From: Phocoena phocoena | Lineage: Eukaryota > Chordata > Mammalia > Artiodactyla > Phocoenidae | Direction: 5' to 3' | NCBI RefSeq assembly: GCF_963924675.1 | Contig: NC_089235.1 | Span: 62,430,220-62,494,219, forward strand | Length of the DNA stretch: 64,000 bases | Notes under the pieces: model-generated | The model's input: the letters and a program-made list of their open reading frames with translations, nothing else | Told to the model about the DNA's origin: nothing | Databases searched by the model: none | In this document: one piece after another, positions 48,919 through 61,059 of the stretch | Numbering within the stretch: the first letter of the stretch is position 1 | How the letters are laid out: every line of letters begins with the position of its first letter | Made by a program: the position numbers and the translations under genes

Positions 48919-50092
48919 GTGAGTTGTGTGTAAACATTCAGACGGGTTTTATTGTTATTACTTCTCCATGAGTTATATAGAATGAACTTTTGTCTTCTGT
49001 GCCTTGATAATGATCCTCAGCCTCTTCCAACCCCTAAAAGTAAGAACGGAGAAATGAAAGTAATAATTGAGACTTCATTCATTAGCCAATTTTTTGTTCA
49101 ATGAAGGGGGTCTTTTACAAACAGATATGTGCCTAGGGAGTAGTTATATCCACTGATAATTTGTCTATAGAAAAGAAAGCAGGGCTTGACATGTATGGCC
49201 CTTTTTCTTGTTTGACTAAGTCCTTAGGGGGTATGATAAAATCTAGAAAGTGACAAATGTTATACAAATTTAAGTTATTCATTTTGCATTTGTAGTACTT
49301 GTGGAAATAGCTCCATGAAAGCCATTTAATTATGATCTTTATCTCAACAGGCCTCAAAGTGTGGCGCTCTGAGTTTCAGATTATAGACAGTATACTCTCT
49401 ACAGCCACATTTCTTTGTATAAGTTGTTTGTACCAATGAAAACAAATTCAATCCCACTCACTGATTTTCAGTGATCTCACTAGACGGATCTAGATTTAAG
49501 GAATAAAAACCAACCTCTGTCATTAGTATTTGAAGCATGATGCCATTAAGCACATGTTTAGCAATCTTTCTGTGCATGTGATTGTGTCTCCCTAGCTAAG
49601 AAGTCTTTTCCAGAGTTATTTTCACATCTTAGAAAGCATTAACATGCCAGTTTGTATAATTACTACCACTATCACTACTACTAACTATTTGTTGAGGTCC
49701 TGCTACTTGTCAGGTACTGTGTTTGCTTTTCCATTCTTATAAATTTCTAGCCAAAACAAAACAAAAATATATAGAGATACAAGCTGTAAAATCTAAACTA
49801 TAAATAATACTGAAATATTCAACTCCCCTCACATATTTACAGTATGAGCTTAGCCATATCAGACTTTATACACTGTGTTTAAACTATTCTGCTATATAAA
49901 CGTTCTGGTCTGTAGACATGCTTACCTAGGTGGTGTAGCTTATGTGAAAAGTGAAATACGCTGTATTTGGATGTTAGTGTGAAAGCAATTTAATGTTGGA
50001 AATGTTAAAAGAGTCAGTGGAGAAAAAGAAAAGACTGAGAGTTTACGTATTTACCTATGTGAACTTAACCCCATGTCCTTTTGGTTGTTCAG
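48919..50092 (+). other. COL14A1 intron m-n (1.2 kb)
   Basis: A possible MIR scrap near 49655-49730 ('gttgaggtcctgctacttgt'). Otherwise unique-looking. Confidence 0.5.
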
Positions 50093-50146
50093 GGAATGCC
50101 AGGCGAAAAAGGAGAGAAAGGAGCGACTGGACTTCCTGGCCCACAG
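50093..50146 (+). CDS. COL14A1: COL14A1 exon n: 54-bp collagen exon
   Basis: 54 bp, residues 493-510, GMPGEKGEKGATGLPGPQ. Two GEK triplets give a charged patch of the kind that stabilises the helix. The donor cag|gtatta is poor at +4 to +6, so this in-frame exon is a candidate for occasional skipping. Acceptor gttcag. Confidence 0.93.
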
Positions 50147-50522
50147 GTATTACTTTTATTTTTTTATTCCGTTGCTCTCAGCTCTAGAGCTTTGCCAAGA
50201 AGAAAGAAGACTGTAGCTTCTGAAGTCAGTTGTGATCTTGGCAATGAGTGGTTTCTACACTAAGGACCATTAGCGTGTATTCGTTTACTTCAGCCCCCTC
50301 TTAGGTCCTACTGATGCTCTCCTGGGTGAGCCCTGGTGGGGGACACTTCTTTTCCTTCTTGTGAATAACTTCTGGGTTCTGAATGCTCAGTCAGGAAGGC
50401 CTCACCTTTATGCTATCAGGTTTGTTTGGAGGCCTTGATTTATTTCAGGGAAGCCGGGTGAGAGGGTAGTTGGTTTCGATAACTTGATAACTCTGCCATT
50501 TTCCTGTCCTTGCTGTATCTAG

Positions 50523-50576
50523 GGCATCCCAGGAGGTGTTGGTTCACCAGGACGTGATGGCTCACCAGGCCAAAGG
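50523..50576 (+). CDS. COL14A1: COL14A1 exon o: 54-bp collagen exon
   Basis: 54 bp, residues 511-528, GIPGGVGSPGRDGSPGQR, six regular triplets. GRD is not an RGD motif. Acceptor atctag, donor gtaagg. The upstream intron is 376 bp and the downstream one 12.2 kb. Confidence 0.93.
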
Positions 50577-51446
50577 GTAAGGACTTGCCCAAGGTTGCTC
50601 GTTAGCACAGTAGATTTCTCACCAAGTCACTCTTGCTGTTGGCAAGTTCTGTGCAAGGAAGGCACACCAGGTGTTTTTTTTTTTTTTCTTTATTTTTTCC
50701 TCCCATCTATCTGCATTCTACCAATCCTGCATCTGTTTCCCTTAACTGGTATTCTTCCATGTCTATAACTTTCCTCAAAATCTAGAAACTTTCATCAAAC
50801 CTTCCCAAATTAACCACACCTCTTTCTGAATGTTCCCGTAACCTGAATATAGTTTACCCTGAATAGCGTGCGTTGGTCTAACAGATTTTCCAGTTGTTTC
50901 AAATTCTCAAGGAGCAAACCGAAAGGAAATCAAGAATCGTATGAATTGGAATTTAGTAATTATGACTCTCTGTAATATTCTCCATTTATTTAATATGCAT
51001 CCATTATCAATTCCTGTTCAAGTGGACAGCAATAAAAGAAAGTATAAGGATGGCTGAGGGACAAGTTAACAACTAGAGTTTGTTTAGTCAACATGTCTTC
51101 ACTGAGCCAGGGTTGAGGTTCTTGTCCTCAAAGAGTTTATAGCTTTTGGGGGGAAATAGAACCAAATAAGAGACATATGCTATAATGGGAGTATTGACAG
51201 AGCCCTGTGGGAGCACAAAGAATAGATAACTAAGCCAGACTTGGAGGGTGAGGGAAAGCTTCCCAGAGGGGGCACCATACAGACTGGATTTCAACTGAGA
51301 GACAGAAATTAGCCAGATACATGAGGAAAGGAAAGCTATTGCAAGTAGAGAGGACAGCATATATGGCATATAAAGGAGTGGAGTTGAAGAGTACGTGGGG
51401 CATTTCCATTTCTGAACCTAGTTCCGTATGGCTGGAGATTAGACTG

Positions 51447-51470
51447 CAGTGTGTGTGTGTGTGTGTGTGT
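51447..51470. repeat. (GT)n microsatellite
   Basis: About 11-12 gt units, followed by a mixed gt/ac-rich stretch to about 51508. Confidence 0.92.
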
Positions 51471-51534
51471 ATACGTGCACAAGTGTACACGTGTGTGCAC
51501 ACAGGTGTGGAGAGATTGTCAAGAGATGAAACTG

Positions 51535-51734
51535 GGGCTTCCCTGGTGGCGCAGTGGTTGAGAGTCTGCCTGCCGACGCAGGGGACACGGGTTCGTGCCC
51601 CGGTCCGGGAGGATCCCACGTGCCGCGGAGCGGCTGGGCCCGTGAGCCATGGCCGCTGAGGCTGCGCGTCTGTGCTCCGCAATGGGAGAGGCCGCAGCGG
51701 TGAGAGGCCCGCGTACCGGAAAAAAAAAAAAAAA
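51535..51734 (+). mobile_element. CHR-2-type SINE, sense
   Basis: Starts gggcttccctggtggcgcag. Perfect 14-bp target duplication aagagatgaaactg at 51521-51534 and 51735-51748. Lacks a short 'ccggagcc' part ahead of tgtgctccgc. The tail is about 15 A. Confidence 0.95.
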
Positions 51735-52989
51735 AAGAGATGAAACTGAAGTGGTAAAAACAAACTCACAACAGCTATCTTTTTTTCAGACCAAGGATTT
51801 TGAGCTTTAACAGGAAGGCCATAGGAAGTCATTACATGTTCAGCAAGGGAGAGAGGCTGGTCTTCCTTAAAAGGACACTGATGTAGACATGTGGGCAGCT
51901 GCACAGTTTCTCTCAAGACTGAATTATATATAGTGTCCACCACTTAGAGCCAACCCAGTAAAGGACAACACATTTGGTGACATTCCCTGGTATTTCTGGG
52001 GACAGCTAACCCACTAGGTTAGCAAACGATTGGCTGGAAGACACACTTCTCTACTCAAACAAGGCTGCCTTTAGCTATACTGCTCAAGAATAAGGAAATC
52101 ATTTTTTCTATAGGAGTGTAGGTGTGTGAATTTAAATTCCTTCCATGTTGGGTTGTTTTTTTTTTTTTTTTGGTTTCACATCCAACTTTCATTTGCTTAA
52201 AATCTCAGTTTAGTCTCTGTCTATCAAATGGAATTAGTTTGTAAAGCATGTCCAGGTGAAGGTATCTAAAAGAGGCATTCTCTAAAAGTTAGATTTATGT
52301 AGGTCTCTTGTACATGTGGAAGGAGTGTCTAAAAGTATTTATATGTTTTGGCAAAGGGCTTAGGCTAAAATCCTGTGTGGTTACACACCTAGATTCCTTC
52401 ATGATTCCTGAAGCTCTGAAAACAGCAATTCTAAAGATTTGGTTCAGTGAATTTACTTGATTTATCCATGCGTAGAGGCTAGTCTTGGCAAGGAACTCCC
52501 AAATCAAGCATATTGGATTAGTGTCTAGATCGTTTGGGTTTGGAATTTTCTTAAAACCAATACACCAATGCAGACTTTTTATAAATATTTTGCCATTCTT
52601 CCAAACATGTTTTATTCTATAGGATAAAAAGTCTTAGAGTATAATAAAGCGTTAATATATATGTACATGGATTTTATTTCCCTCTCTCGCTCAATCTGGA
52701 GGTAAAACTTTCAAGTGTCTCTAATTCCTATTTTGAAAAATTCTTGGATGGGAATGGAATTGCTTTTTAAAACTGGTTTCCAGAGGATACTCTTTCTTTA
52801 TAGGGCCATGTTAAAAAAAAGATTGTGCAAATCCTGTGACAATTGCTTTAGAAAAGATATTGAGGGCAATACTATTCCAGAGTACAATTTGAGGGGGTGC
52901 CAAAAACACAGAATAAAATATAGTGGTGCCTCCTAGAATTGTGTAGCATGAGGAAGGGACTGCCCTGCTTGAGGAAGGGACCACTTATA

Positions 52990-53042
52990 TATTGGGTTGG
53001 CCAAAATTTTGCTCGGGAATGAACTTTTTGGCCAACCCAATA
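52990..53042. mobile_element. Mariner-type miniature element (palindromic MITE)
   Basis: tattgggttggccaaaa at the left and its inverse ttttggccaacccaata at the right enclose about 19 bp. These are the terminal inverted repeats of the mammalian mariner/MADE-like family found widely in artiodactyls. TA target-site letters are consistent. At 53 bp it is shorter than the usual internal-deletion form. Confidence 0.85.
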
Positions 53043-53632
53043 TTTTTTCAATATCTTAACATCTTATTTAATAAGATATTAGTTGAGCACATATCTTAAT
53101 TGAGTACGTACTATGTGCCATGTTCTATGCTCAGCCTAGAGAGAGTTGTTCATTACTACCTCCAGAAGGAAAATATCCAGAACAGGAGAGACTTTCAATA
53201 ACTAAAGGAGGCAATTTGTACATCATCTACCAGGAAGAAATAGAAGGAGGAAGTGGAATCAAGACCATGACTCTTCCCTGGGGCCAGGAAAACCAATGGG
53301 TCTTCTTCGGCAATAGTCAAGCTGGGAGGAAAGATGGGTGAAAACAGAGTTATTTAGGAGGCTCTGATCTGTTTAGTCAAGTATCTGGGGTCTTAATGAA
53401 AGTAAAGGGTCTAAAACAATTAGATAGTTATTTAGCAGGATTGTACAGTTGGAGGTCCAGGACCAACTTTCATAGTGGTAGGAACAGATCTCAGACATGG
53501 AGCTCCTTCTTTCTGGTTAGGCTGTGGGAGAGGGTGTTGCTGAAAGAGAGCTAAGGACAGACACTTAAGATTATTCCTGCTCTGCCTTAGGCTATCCTAA
53601 AAGGCAAAGTTGCATTCAGAAAGGAAATAATA

Positions 53633-53668
53633 ATAGTAGTAGTAATAATCATAATAAATTATAAGTAA
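53633..53668. repeat. AAT/AGT-type low-complexity run
   Basis: taatagtagtagtaataatc followed by similar imperfect units. Confidence 0.7.
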
Positions 53669-55124
53669 TAATAATGACAGTAACAACCATGGCATAGAAC
53701 AGACTGAGAGCAAACACACTGGATGATGAAACTTACTGCTGAAATGCCTGAGAAACTAATTCCAGAAAACTGTCTGGGGAATCAGGAAGACAAGGTTATT
53801 TTGTCTTTTCTTTACTCGAAGCCCTGAAATTACTTCCCATTACTGTGCCTCATTTCCTCTGATCTTGAGTGAGTAAAGACCACTCAAGGCAAAGAAGGAG
53901 GAAGCTGGGATAAATATGCATGGTGTTGTCCAATCAGTGCTTCTAGCTCCTTGGAGAGTTGCAGAGAGTAGGTGAGTGAGGTGTGCTGTAGGAGTGAGGG
54001 GCTATTCCTTACTGGTCATTCTTTCTTTTTAATCATTGTCTTTTCTTATAGACTGTTGAGAATTCATAGCCCAAAGCTAGAACCATCACCTTGACTATTA
54101 GCTTAGGGAAAGGTTAGCATCCCCTACCCAGAGCCAGTGCCAATGTCACTTATTCATTTAGTCTACAAGGAAGGAGAGTTTAGCAGAGACTAAAAAAAAG
54201 ATTAAGCATCTCCTCTTTAAACAGGAAACATGTTTTCTAATGTTTCTAGCTTATTCTGGCTTTTCCCAAGGGGAATCTTTGACTTGTAGAGACAATCCTG
54301 GGCCTCAGGCTATAAGCAAGTCCAGCAAAAGTTGGACTTCTTCACTGAACCAGTCTCAGCCTCTTGCTGGGAAGCCAGTGGAGCACAATGCAGCACCACA
54401 CCATATAAAGCAACAGTGCAAGTGCAGAGTTAACAGCCAGATGTATTCAGGCATCAGTTTTCATTCTGAGTCATTGCAGCCAACAGCATCCTTGTCTCAT
54501 CTTTCTTTTCCACTGTCAATCTTGCCATCTCCCTTTTTGCCTCCTTCCTCTTTTCTTGGTGTCTCTGACCCCAGGGTCCACCCTGTGATCTTTGGGTTCC
54601 TCTGATGTAGGGTGGATCTCTCATCCCCCACCCTAGACACCCAGGTGGTCCTTAGAGAAACCAGGAAAAACGGGCAAGACATGGATGATAAGTATAAGCA
54701 GTGAAAGAAAGAACTGAAAAGGAAGGGAAAAACCACCTCTTTTCTAGTTCTGAGGCTCACTCATATCCAAGACCACCAGCTTTCTGTCAAGCATTGCAAA
54801 TAGAAACTTTTAAAATTATTTTTATTTTCCAATTCTTACTATGGTTTTATAAAAAGTCAGAGAGACAAGAAATAAAAATGACCAGGAGATATATATGGTA
54901 TGGCATCTGGAAGGTAGTAATTCCTCCTTTGTACCAAGGGTGTTAGTTTTAAAATTCCAAGTAAACTGAAATTGGAATGCTTCCTTCCCCCCAAGTTACT
55001 GCTCCCTGCCTCTCCTGTCTTCATGCCATAACCACAGCCTTCCTTTTTCATCTATAAAAGGTGAAATACTGTTTAAAAAGTTCTACATATGAATTCTGCT
55101 GAACTTGTGTGGTTACGAGAAGCA

Positions 55125-55300
55125 GGATGGTCCAGTGGTAAATATCAGAGACTTAGATAGTTAGCCAGACCTCAGTTTGAACCCTAGCCATATGACACTG
55201 AACCAGTTACTTAAAAAGCCCAAGCCTCACTTTCCTCATCTGTGAAGTGGAAAAAATAATATTCGACTCCATAGAGCTATTGTGGGAATTAATTCATATA
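55125..55300 (+). repeat. MIR SINE, sense
   Basis: 'aagcaggatggtccagtggt', 'cctcagtttgaaccctagcc' and 'cctcatctgtgaagtggaaa' are in MIR order. Confidence 0.85.
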
Positions 55301-55929
55301 AAGAATTTCTATATAAAATTTCAACTTTAGCTGATACAGGTATTCACTATTTTCAGTGTAGACTTAATGAGTCAGGACAGTGCAATATTTTATAATACCT
55401 GTCCTTAACATTATTAAGGCACCTTAGAAGATTTTAATGAACTGTGAAAAAAGTCTAAAGAAAAAGCAAGTGGCTTGTTGTTTAATTTTCTTGGAGTCCA
55501 CATTGAAAGGGCGTTTGGAACATGCTTCCTTTTTATGTGGGTTTGATGTAAACAAAGGCCATACTTGTGATGAATGTCCCACTTCATCAAAGCAAGTTGG
55601 ACTTAAAATATACTTGAAAAATTGAACTTGAGTCAACGATCTGGATTTAATTCCTATCATAAATGTCAAGCTATGATGAGAGATTCATCTAAGGACTGTT
55701 TTATTAAATACTAAGATTCATGATAATTATCCCCTTGAGTATCTTCCTTCCTCCAGAAGAGGAAATGTAAAACTCATCACAAAGCTAGTGGAGAGAATGA
55801 TACGATTTTCCTTTTCATGGATCTAAATGGGTTTTTATAAAATCCCAGGAAAACATTCTCCCAGTCAACCACAGTGATGACAGTATATGCAATTGGGATT
55901 TGGCAGATTATTTTAATAAAAAAGGCAGC

Positions 55930-56150
55930 GGCCACTGTCATTGATTCTTGACTAAGTGCAGTGCTTTACAAATGTTATGTTCTCCAATCCTCAGAATAAT
56001 CACGAATGCTAGGCACTGTTACCGCATTATATAGACAAAGAATCTGAAGCTCAGAAAGTTGAAGTAACTCAAACAATGCCACACAGCAAGCACGCATTGC
56101 AGCCAGGATTATAATCCACTCCCAGGCCCCAACACTGCACTCTTTCCTTC
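55930..56150 (+). repeat. MIR SINE, sense
   Basis: 'agtgctttacaaatgttatg', 'agctcagaaagttgaagtaa' and 'ccacacagcaagcacgcatt' are in MIR order. Confidence 0.8.
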
Positions 56151-56534
56151 CACAAAATTATGTTAAAGGGTAAAGTGGGATTTTGTTCATATGGGCAACT
56201 CTTCCAGTAAAAATATGAATAAGAAGGACTCCGTCACTGAAGATATCTCACCCAGCATTTTTTTGTGGAGAAGGAACCCAGTTTGGGTTACTTTCTTGAG
56301 GAAGTAGAAATTGATTGTTCACACATAAGAATATGTTTCTGTGATTACTTTTCACTTTTACTTGGATAGTGGCCCATCCGAGGAGAGAACTGTTACTTAG
56401 GAAATTAGTGTCATGTTATTACTGGCTTTAAAGATGCTTCTCTTGGGGCATAGGGTACAAATGCTATCTGTCTTGCACTCTGGTTCTAACGCTGTCCCTT
56501 GGGGTTAGGCGAGACATTTTTATATTTGTAAACC

Positions 56535-56975
56535 AGCAGTTCCACAACTTAAATGACCAAATTGTTGTTTTGTGTTTTGTTTTGTTTTTTTAAATATGCA
56601 GATTCCTGAGCTTCTGCCTCAGAGATTCAGATACAAAAGGTCTTGGGTATGACTTAGGCATGTATAGTTTTAAAAAAGCTTAATGGGGGCTTCCCTGCTT
56701 AATGAGGGCTTCCCTGGTGGCGCAGTGGTTGAGAGTCCGCCTGCCGATGCAGGGGACACGGGTTCATGCCCCGGTCCAGAAAGGTCCCACATGCCGCGGA
56801 GCAGCTAGGCTTGTGAGCCATGGCCGCTGAGCCTGCGCGTCCGGAGCCTGTACTCCGCAACGGGAGAGGCCACAGCAGTGAGAGGCCCGCATACCGCAAA
56901 AAAAAAAAAAAAAAAAAAAAGCTTAATGATTCTAATAATCAGCTAGGTTTTAGAATCACTGGATAGTATATTATG
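56535..56975 (+). repeat. MER5-like (hAT-Charlie) element, split by a SINE
   Basis: 'atgcagattcctgagcttct' and 'gattctaataatcagctagg' on either side of the SINE follow the MER5-type consensus. Confidence 0.5.
56704..56920 (+). mobile_element. CHR-2-type SINE, sense, with duplicated 5' start
   Basis: Full-length copy with an A run of about 23. Target duplication aaaaaagcttaatg at about 56672-56685, with gcttaatg repeated at 56921-56928. A 19-bp tandem duplication covers the junction: cttaatgggggcttccctg (56679-56697) and cttaatgagggcttccctg (56698-56716). Confidence 0.93.
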
Positions 56976-57199
56976 TTAAGCCCTTTGTGTATCAAAGTAG
57001 TTTCTTGGGTAGAATATTGCTGTGGTTGTAATTCACTGAAGTCACCATTGCAGGTTACTAAAACTATACACGTTTATATTTCTATATATACATTTAACTT
57101 ATATATGTAATATATATATATTTGTACATTAAAAAAGTAGTGTATTGTGTACATATATAAAATATGTGTATATATAAACATATATATACACACATACGT

Positions 57200-57200
<1 letters not shown>

Positions 57201-57239
<39 letters not shown>
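57201..57239. repeat. (TG)n microsatellite next to AT-rich stretch
   Basis: About 19 tg units, preceded by about 120 bp of tata/acat-type sequence (57070-57190). Confidence 0.93.
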
Positions 57240-57245
<6 letters not shown>

Positions 57246-58555
57246 AAAATTCCCCAGTGTGACTCAACATAGTAGCACACTCAGGACTGATCTTGGACCT
57301 CTAACCTGGGCCAGTGTTTACAGAGTCTGTGGCTTTTTACCCCTTGGCCTCTTAATCTGGTGGTTGGTTTTAATCCTTAGTTGCAAGTAAAGCCTTATTT
57401 CCCATGGCTGACTGCCACGCTGGTCTCTTGCCGTTGCTCTCAGGGTTGAAATTGTGCAGATGGGGTTTCTTCAAGTGTGTCTTTAGTCTTCATTGCTTGA
57501 GTTTGTTCCGTTTCAACAAACTCATCAGATGCCAGCTGCTTACAGATCCCACTCTACCTGAGAGTGTGGTGTTCGTCAAAGGACCTTAACAATTGGCTGT
57601 CTTACTGCTAATTACGGTTCGTGTCCGTGGTCCACCCTTGCAGGCTTCAAAGAAGGCATGGATGGTGAATATCATAACTGAGTCACTAGCTCTGAGTGCT
57701 ATTTCTGTTATCTACATAAACATAAATATTCTAGCTTCTAACTTTAGTTACAACACACTTTGTGGGCACATCTGTTTCATCCTTTAGATGCCATAGACAC
57801 AGTACCTTGAAACTACAAACTTTTTAAGAGCCTACAAAAAGTGCTTGCCACCTGAAAAAAAGCATATGTGTTTGCTCTAGTGTATGGAAAAGAAAACCAA
57901 AAAAATGAAAATTAATAAATTAGTTAAATGTCTGTAAAACATTACACTTTGCTAACTTCAACCATGGTTAAATTTAGTATTTATTCAAACATCAGTGATT
58001 TTTGAAGACACATTTTGGATAGATTTCCTTTTGCTGATAAATCATAGCCCACCATAACTTAATAAGTTGCTCAGAGCCACATGTTTTCAAAAAAAATTAT
58101 AAAAAGCCTTTCAAGTTTTTATAGCAAAAATTATTTTTAATGTGGGTTGTTGGTGCATATTAATATTTTGAGGTGGGAATCTCAAGAAGGAAAAATGATT
58201 GGAGCTACTCACGTCATAAAACACCCCTGTTTGTAAGTGGCTGATTTTATGCGCTTTAAAAAATAAACGTATCGGTTTAAGTGAATTCCCACATTATGCT
58301 TATTGTTTAATCTTCTATCCCCTAATATACATTCTTCATTGCCTAATTAAAGTTTTCTGTTTTTTATGAGGGTGCTTAATCCGCAAACACACATGTACTG
58401 AGATTGGCTTCCTGATATGAAATGGATAATTTATAGATCTAGAAATGTTTGGGGAAGTGCAAACCCATTTCTAGCTGTTTAGGGCTGAAAACCATTCAGC
58501 TGGCTTTGATTAAAGTGAAGCTGAATCGCAAAGCTAGAATTTGCCGATTATTTTG

Positions 58556-58583
58556 CCACGTAAAATGCACACATTTTACGTGG
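58556..58583. repeat. Perfect 12-bp inverted repeat with 4-nt loop
   Basis: ccacgtaaaatg, caca, cattttacgtgg. Sits in unique sequence. Contains two copies of an ACGT core. Confidence 0.93.
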
Positions 58584-58719
58584 TTTTTCTTTTCATCAAG
58601 TTTATTGCTTTGATATAAAGAGCTGACTGGCATGTGAGGATGGGCTGTAATGTGGATGCTGCAGTGGTACCTGAGCAGGGAGAGTGATACAGTGTCCCAA
58701 CCATCCTGGATCCCTTGAC

Positions 58720-58945
58720 TTAAAATCCACCTCTCCTGTGAAACCCCACACCTGGATTAGGTGCCCTTCCTGCATGTTCCCATGGAATCTTCTAGTCCAT
58801 CATCATAGCTCATTGTCATTTACTTTCAATTGTTGACTTTTCTCAAAACCGTCACCTCCTTGAAAAGAAACTGTCTTGTTCATCATTGTCTACCCCAAAC
58901 CTAGCAAAATGCCCAGCACATAGTAGTTCTGCAAATATGTTTCAG
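58720..58945 (+). repeat. L2 3'-region fragment, sense
   Basis: 'ttgttcatcattgtctaccc', then 'aatgcccagcacatagtagt', matches the L2 3' end. Confidence 0.6.
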
Positions 58946-59244
58946 TAATGTGACAGATGTGAGGCTTACAAGTAAAACAAATCTTTCAAAGATAAATTTA
59001 AAGCGTGATTCAAAAGTTATAAAATAAAACTATGTGATGAAACTGTGAACTTTTTTAGGGTTAGGAAGAGATTTGGGGGAAAAAGGGCTTTGATAATGTT
59101 TCTAAAATAATATGGAGCCTAACATCCTTTTAATTATAACCAGGTATAGCAAGTAAATTTTAATTTGGAATGAGAGAAACAGGAAACTCACAGTACCCTT
59201 AAGAACGCCTTTATTCTTCAACTGTTATATGTAAAAATGTGCAG

Positions 59245-59268
59245 TCGTTCATGACATTCCATGAACGA
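59245..59268. repeat. 9-bp inverted repeat
   Basis: tcgttcatg, acattc, catgaacga. Perfect arms. Confidence 0.85.
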
Positions 59269-59914
59269 AAGAGCTAGAGTAAAATGCACTGGAATGGATG
59301 CTACTGGTGCCCCGGTCAGAGCCCCTTTACCTGGCAGGTGTACTCCATCCCCCAGCTGCTGTGGGTTTGACTGCTAACAACTCAGTTACCTCTTCTACAG
59401 AGAGCTACCCATGGAACTGCCACCTTGGCCCCAGTCAATGACTAACTGATGTGGGTATATAAAACCTTGTGGTAGGTCAACTCTGAGGTGTAACTCACAC
59501 TCCAGAGCTCCCCATGGGGTCAGACTGAAGCCAGTCTTAGCTAAATCCAATTCTAACCTAACCTCTCTGTCTGCACTCTCCTGCCTCCTTCATACCTAAA
59601 AGCTTTCTCCCAAGAACACTCCCGCTATAAATCAAAGGAACAACAACCCAGTCTGCTTCTAGGAAAACACCTCTCAGATAGTCACTGAAATGAAATTTCA
59701 ACTTCTGAGCTAGATAACTCCCGATCCCTTTCCTCCAGGCTTGTGGAGGGTTCAAGAGCAAAGACGGATAAGATTGGCATCCCCCACCCCCTCAGCCCAC
59801 CCTATGCTTTTCCGGACTAATTATACCTGCGAATCATATTTATTTATTTTATAAATGATAAATGTATTTTATACATGATAACCAGAGCACTTCTTCCAGG
59901 TGCCTCAATTTTAT

Positions 59915-60010
59915 TCAAATTTAACTTTTTATTAGTACCTATTTTGTGCCAACCATGTGCTAGGGAGGAATTAGCAAAGGAACGGTGAATAAGACATGAT
60001 TTCTGCCCTC
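59915..60010 (-). repeat. L2 3'-end fragment, antisense
   Basis: 'cctattttgtgccaaccatg' then 'aagacatgatttctgccctc' matches the reversed L2 3' end. Confidence 0.55.
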
Positions 60011-60913
60011 AAAAAAAGAAAAAGAGAAATCGCAGCTTCTGAGGATGTGCTTTCGGTGGAAGAACACAGAGTGATAAAACATGTAGTCTCTTCTTTTGAT
60101 CTGATCACACAGAAGCAATAGCCTCTCGGCCAAATTTAGCTCCTATATAAGAACGACATTTCATCCTCTTCGCTTCCAGGTGATACACGCATGGTGTCTG
60201 TAAATCAAGTGAATTCAAAACTGTTCTCTAGAGCATCCTTCCAGAGCCACGATGAAGGAGAGCGCTGACAGATCATTGCTTTGTAAACATGATTGGGAGA
60301 GAGGAGTCAATGTATTATTTCCTGCAGGTCTTCCTTGGAATAATACAGTTTTCTTTTCAGAGTATGACATGGCTTGCCTCACTCTGAATAAAATTGCCCT
60401 TGCTTGTTTTTGAGATTTTTTTTTCCTCTCTGGACACAGCCTGGAAAAGAGTCAGGGAGGGCTTCCTGCAGCAATGCTATACTTTTGACTGCTGGGCCAT
60501 GGTGTTGGCTGTGTGTCATATGTGGCCTTACACATGAGTGTGTGTTTGCTTCCCCTCCAGTGCTGGAAGAGTTTTAAGGCAGGAAGCAAATGATGTCCTT
60601 TGAAAAATGTCTTCTTAAATTATTGACTATGTGCTCAGAGTCCCTTTTTTTGGTATGTGAACTTCATCTAGAAAATAATAGTAGATTAAAAAAAAATTTT
60701 TTTAATGGTAAGGCCTCCTAAATTTTCTCACTGACCAGATGAGGGAGTTGGGCTGGAGGAGTTCTAAGGTTCTGTTTTTCTTTTACATATTCTGATTTTT
60801 TTACACCCTCTTCCTGGATATGGTGTATTTAAACTCCATGTAAAATAATTTCTTTCAACCTATGTCAGTATTAATTTTTGTTGTTTAGCTAGCAGATCCA
60901 AAGAAGGATGTAT

Positions 60914-60952
60914 GTGTGTGTGTGTATGTATGTATGTATGTATGTGTGTGTG
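60914..60952. repeat. TGTG/TATG compound microsatellite
   Basis: tgtgtgtgtgta followed by several tatg units and again tgtgtgtg. Confidence 0.92.
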
Positions 60953-61059
60953 TAATTTAATCTGTATCAGGGCCTATCACTGAAGCTTTCTGACTTAGTA
61001 ATATTTTTGAATGAATAACTAAAGTGAATGAATAGGAGTAGTAGAGAAAAAAACCACTA

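Noticed and set aside
51230..51943. 237-codon minus-strand open frame
   Set aside because: It runs through an antisense CHR-2 SINE and a GT microsatellite. No domain, no splice support, opposite to COL14A1.
57060..57240. Possible origin or matrix attachment site in AT-rich DNA
   Set aside because: Only composition supports it; it is next to a (TG)n microsatellite and probably a simple-repeat expansion.
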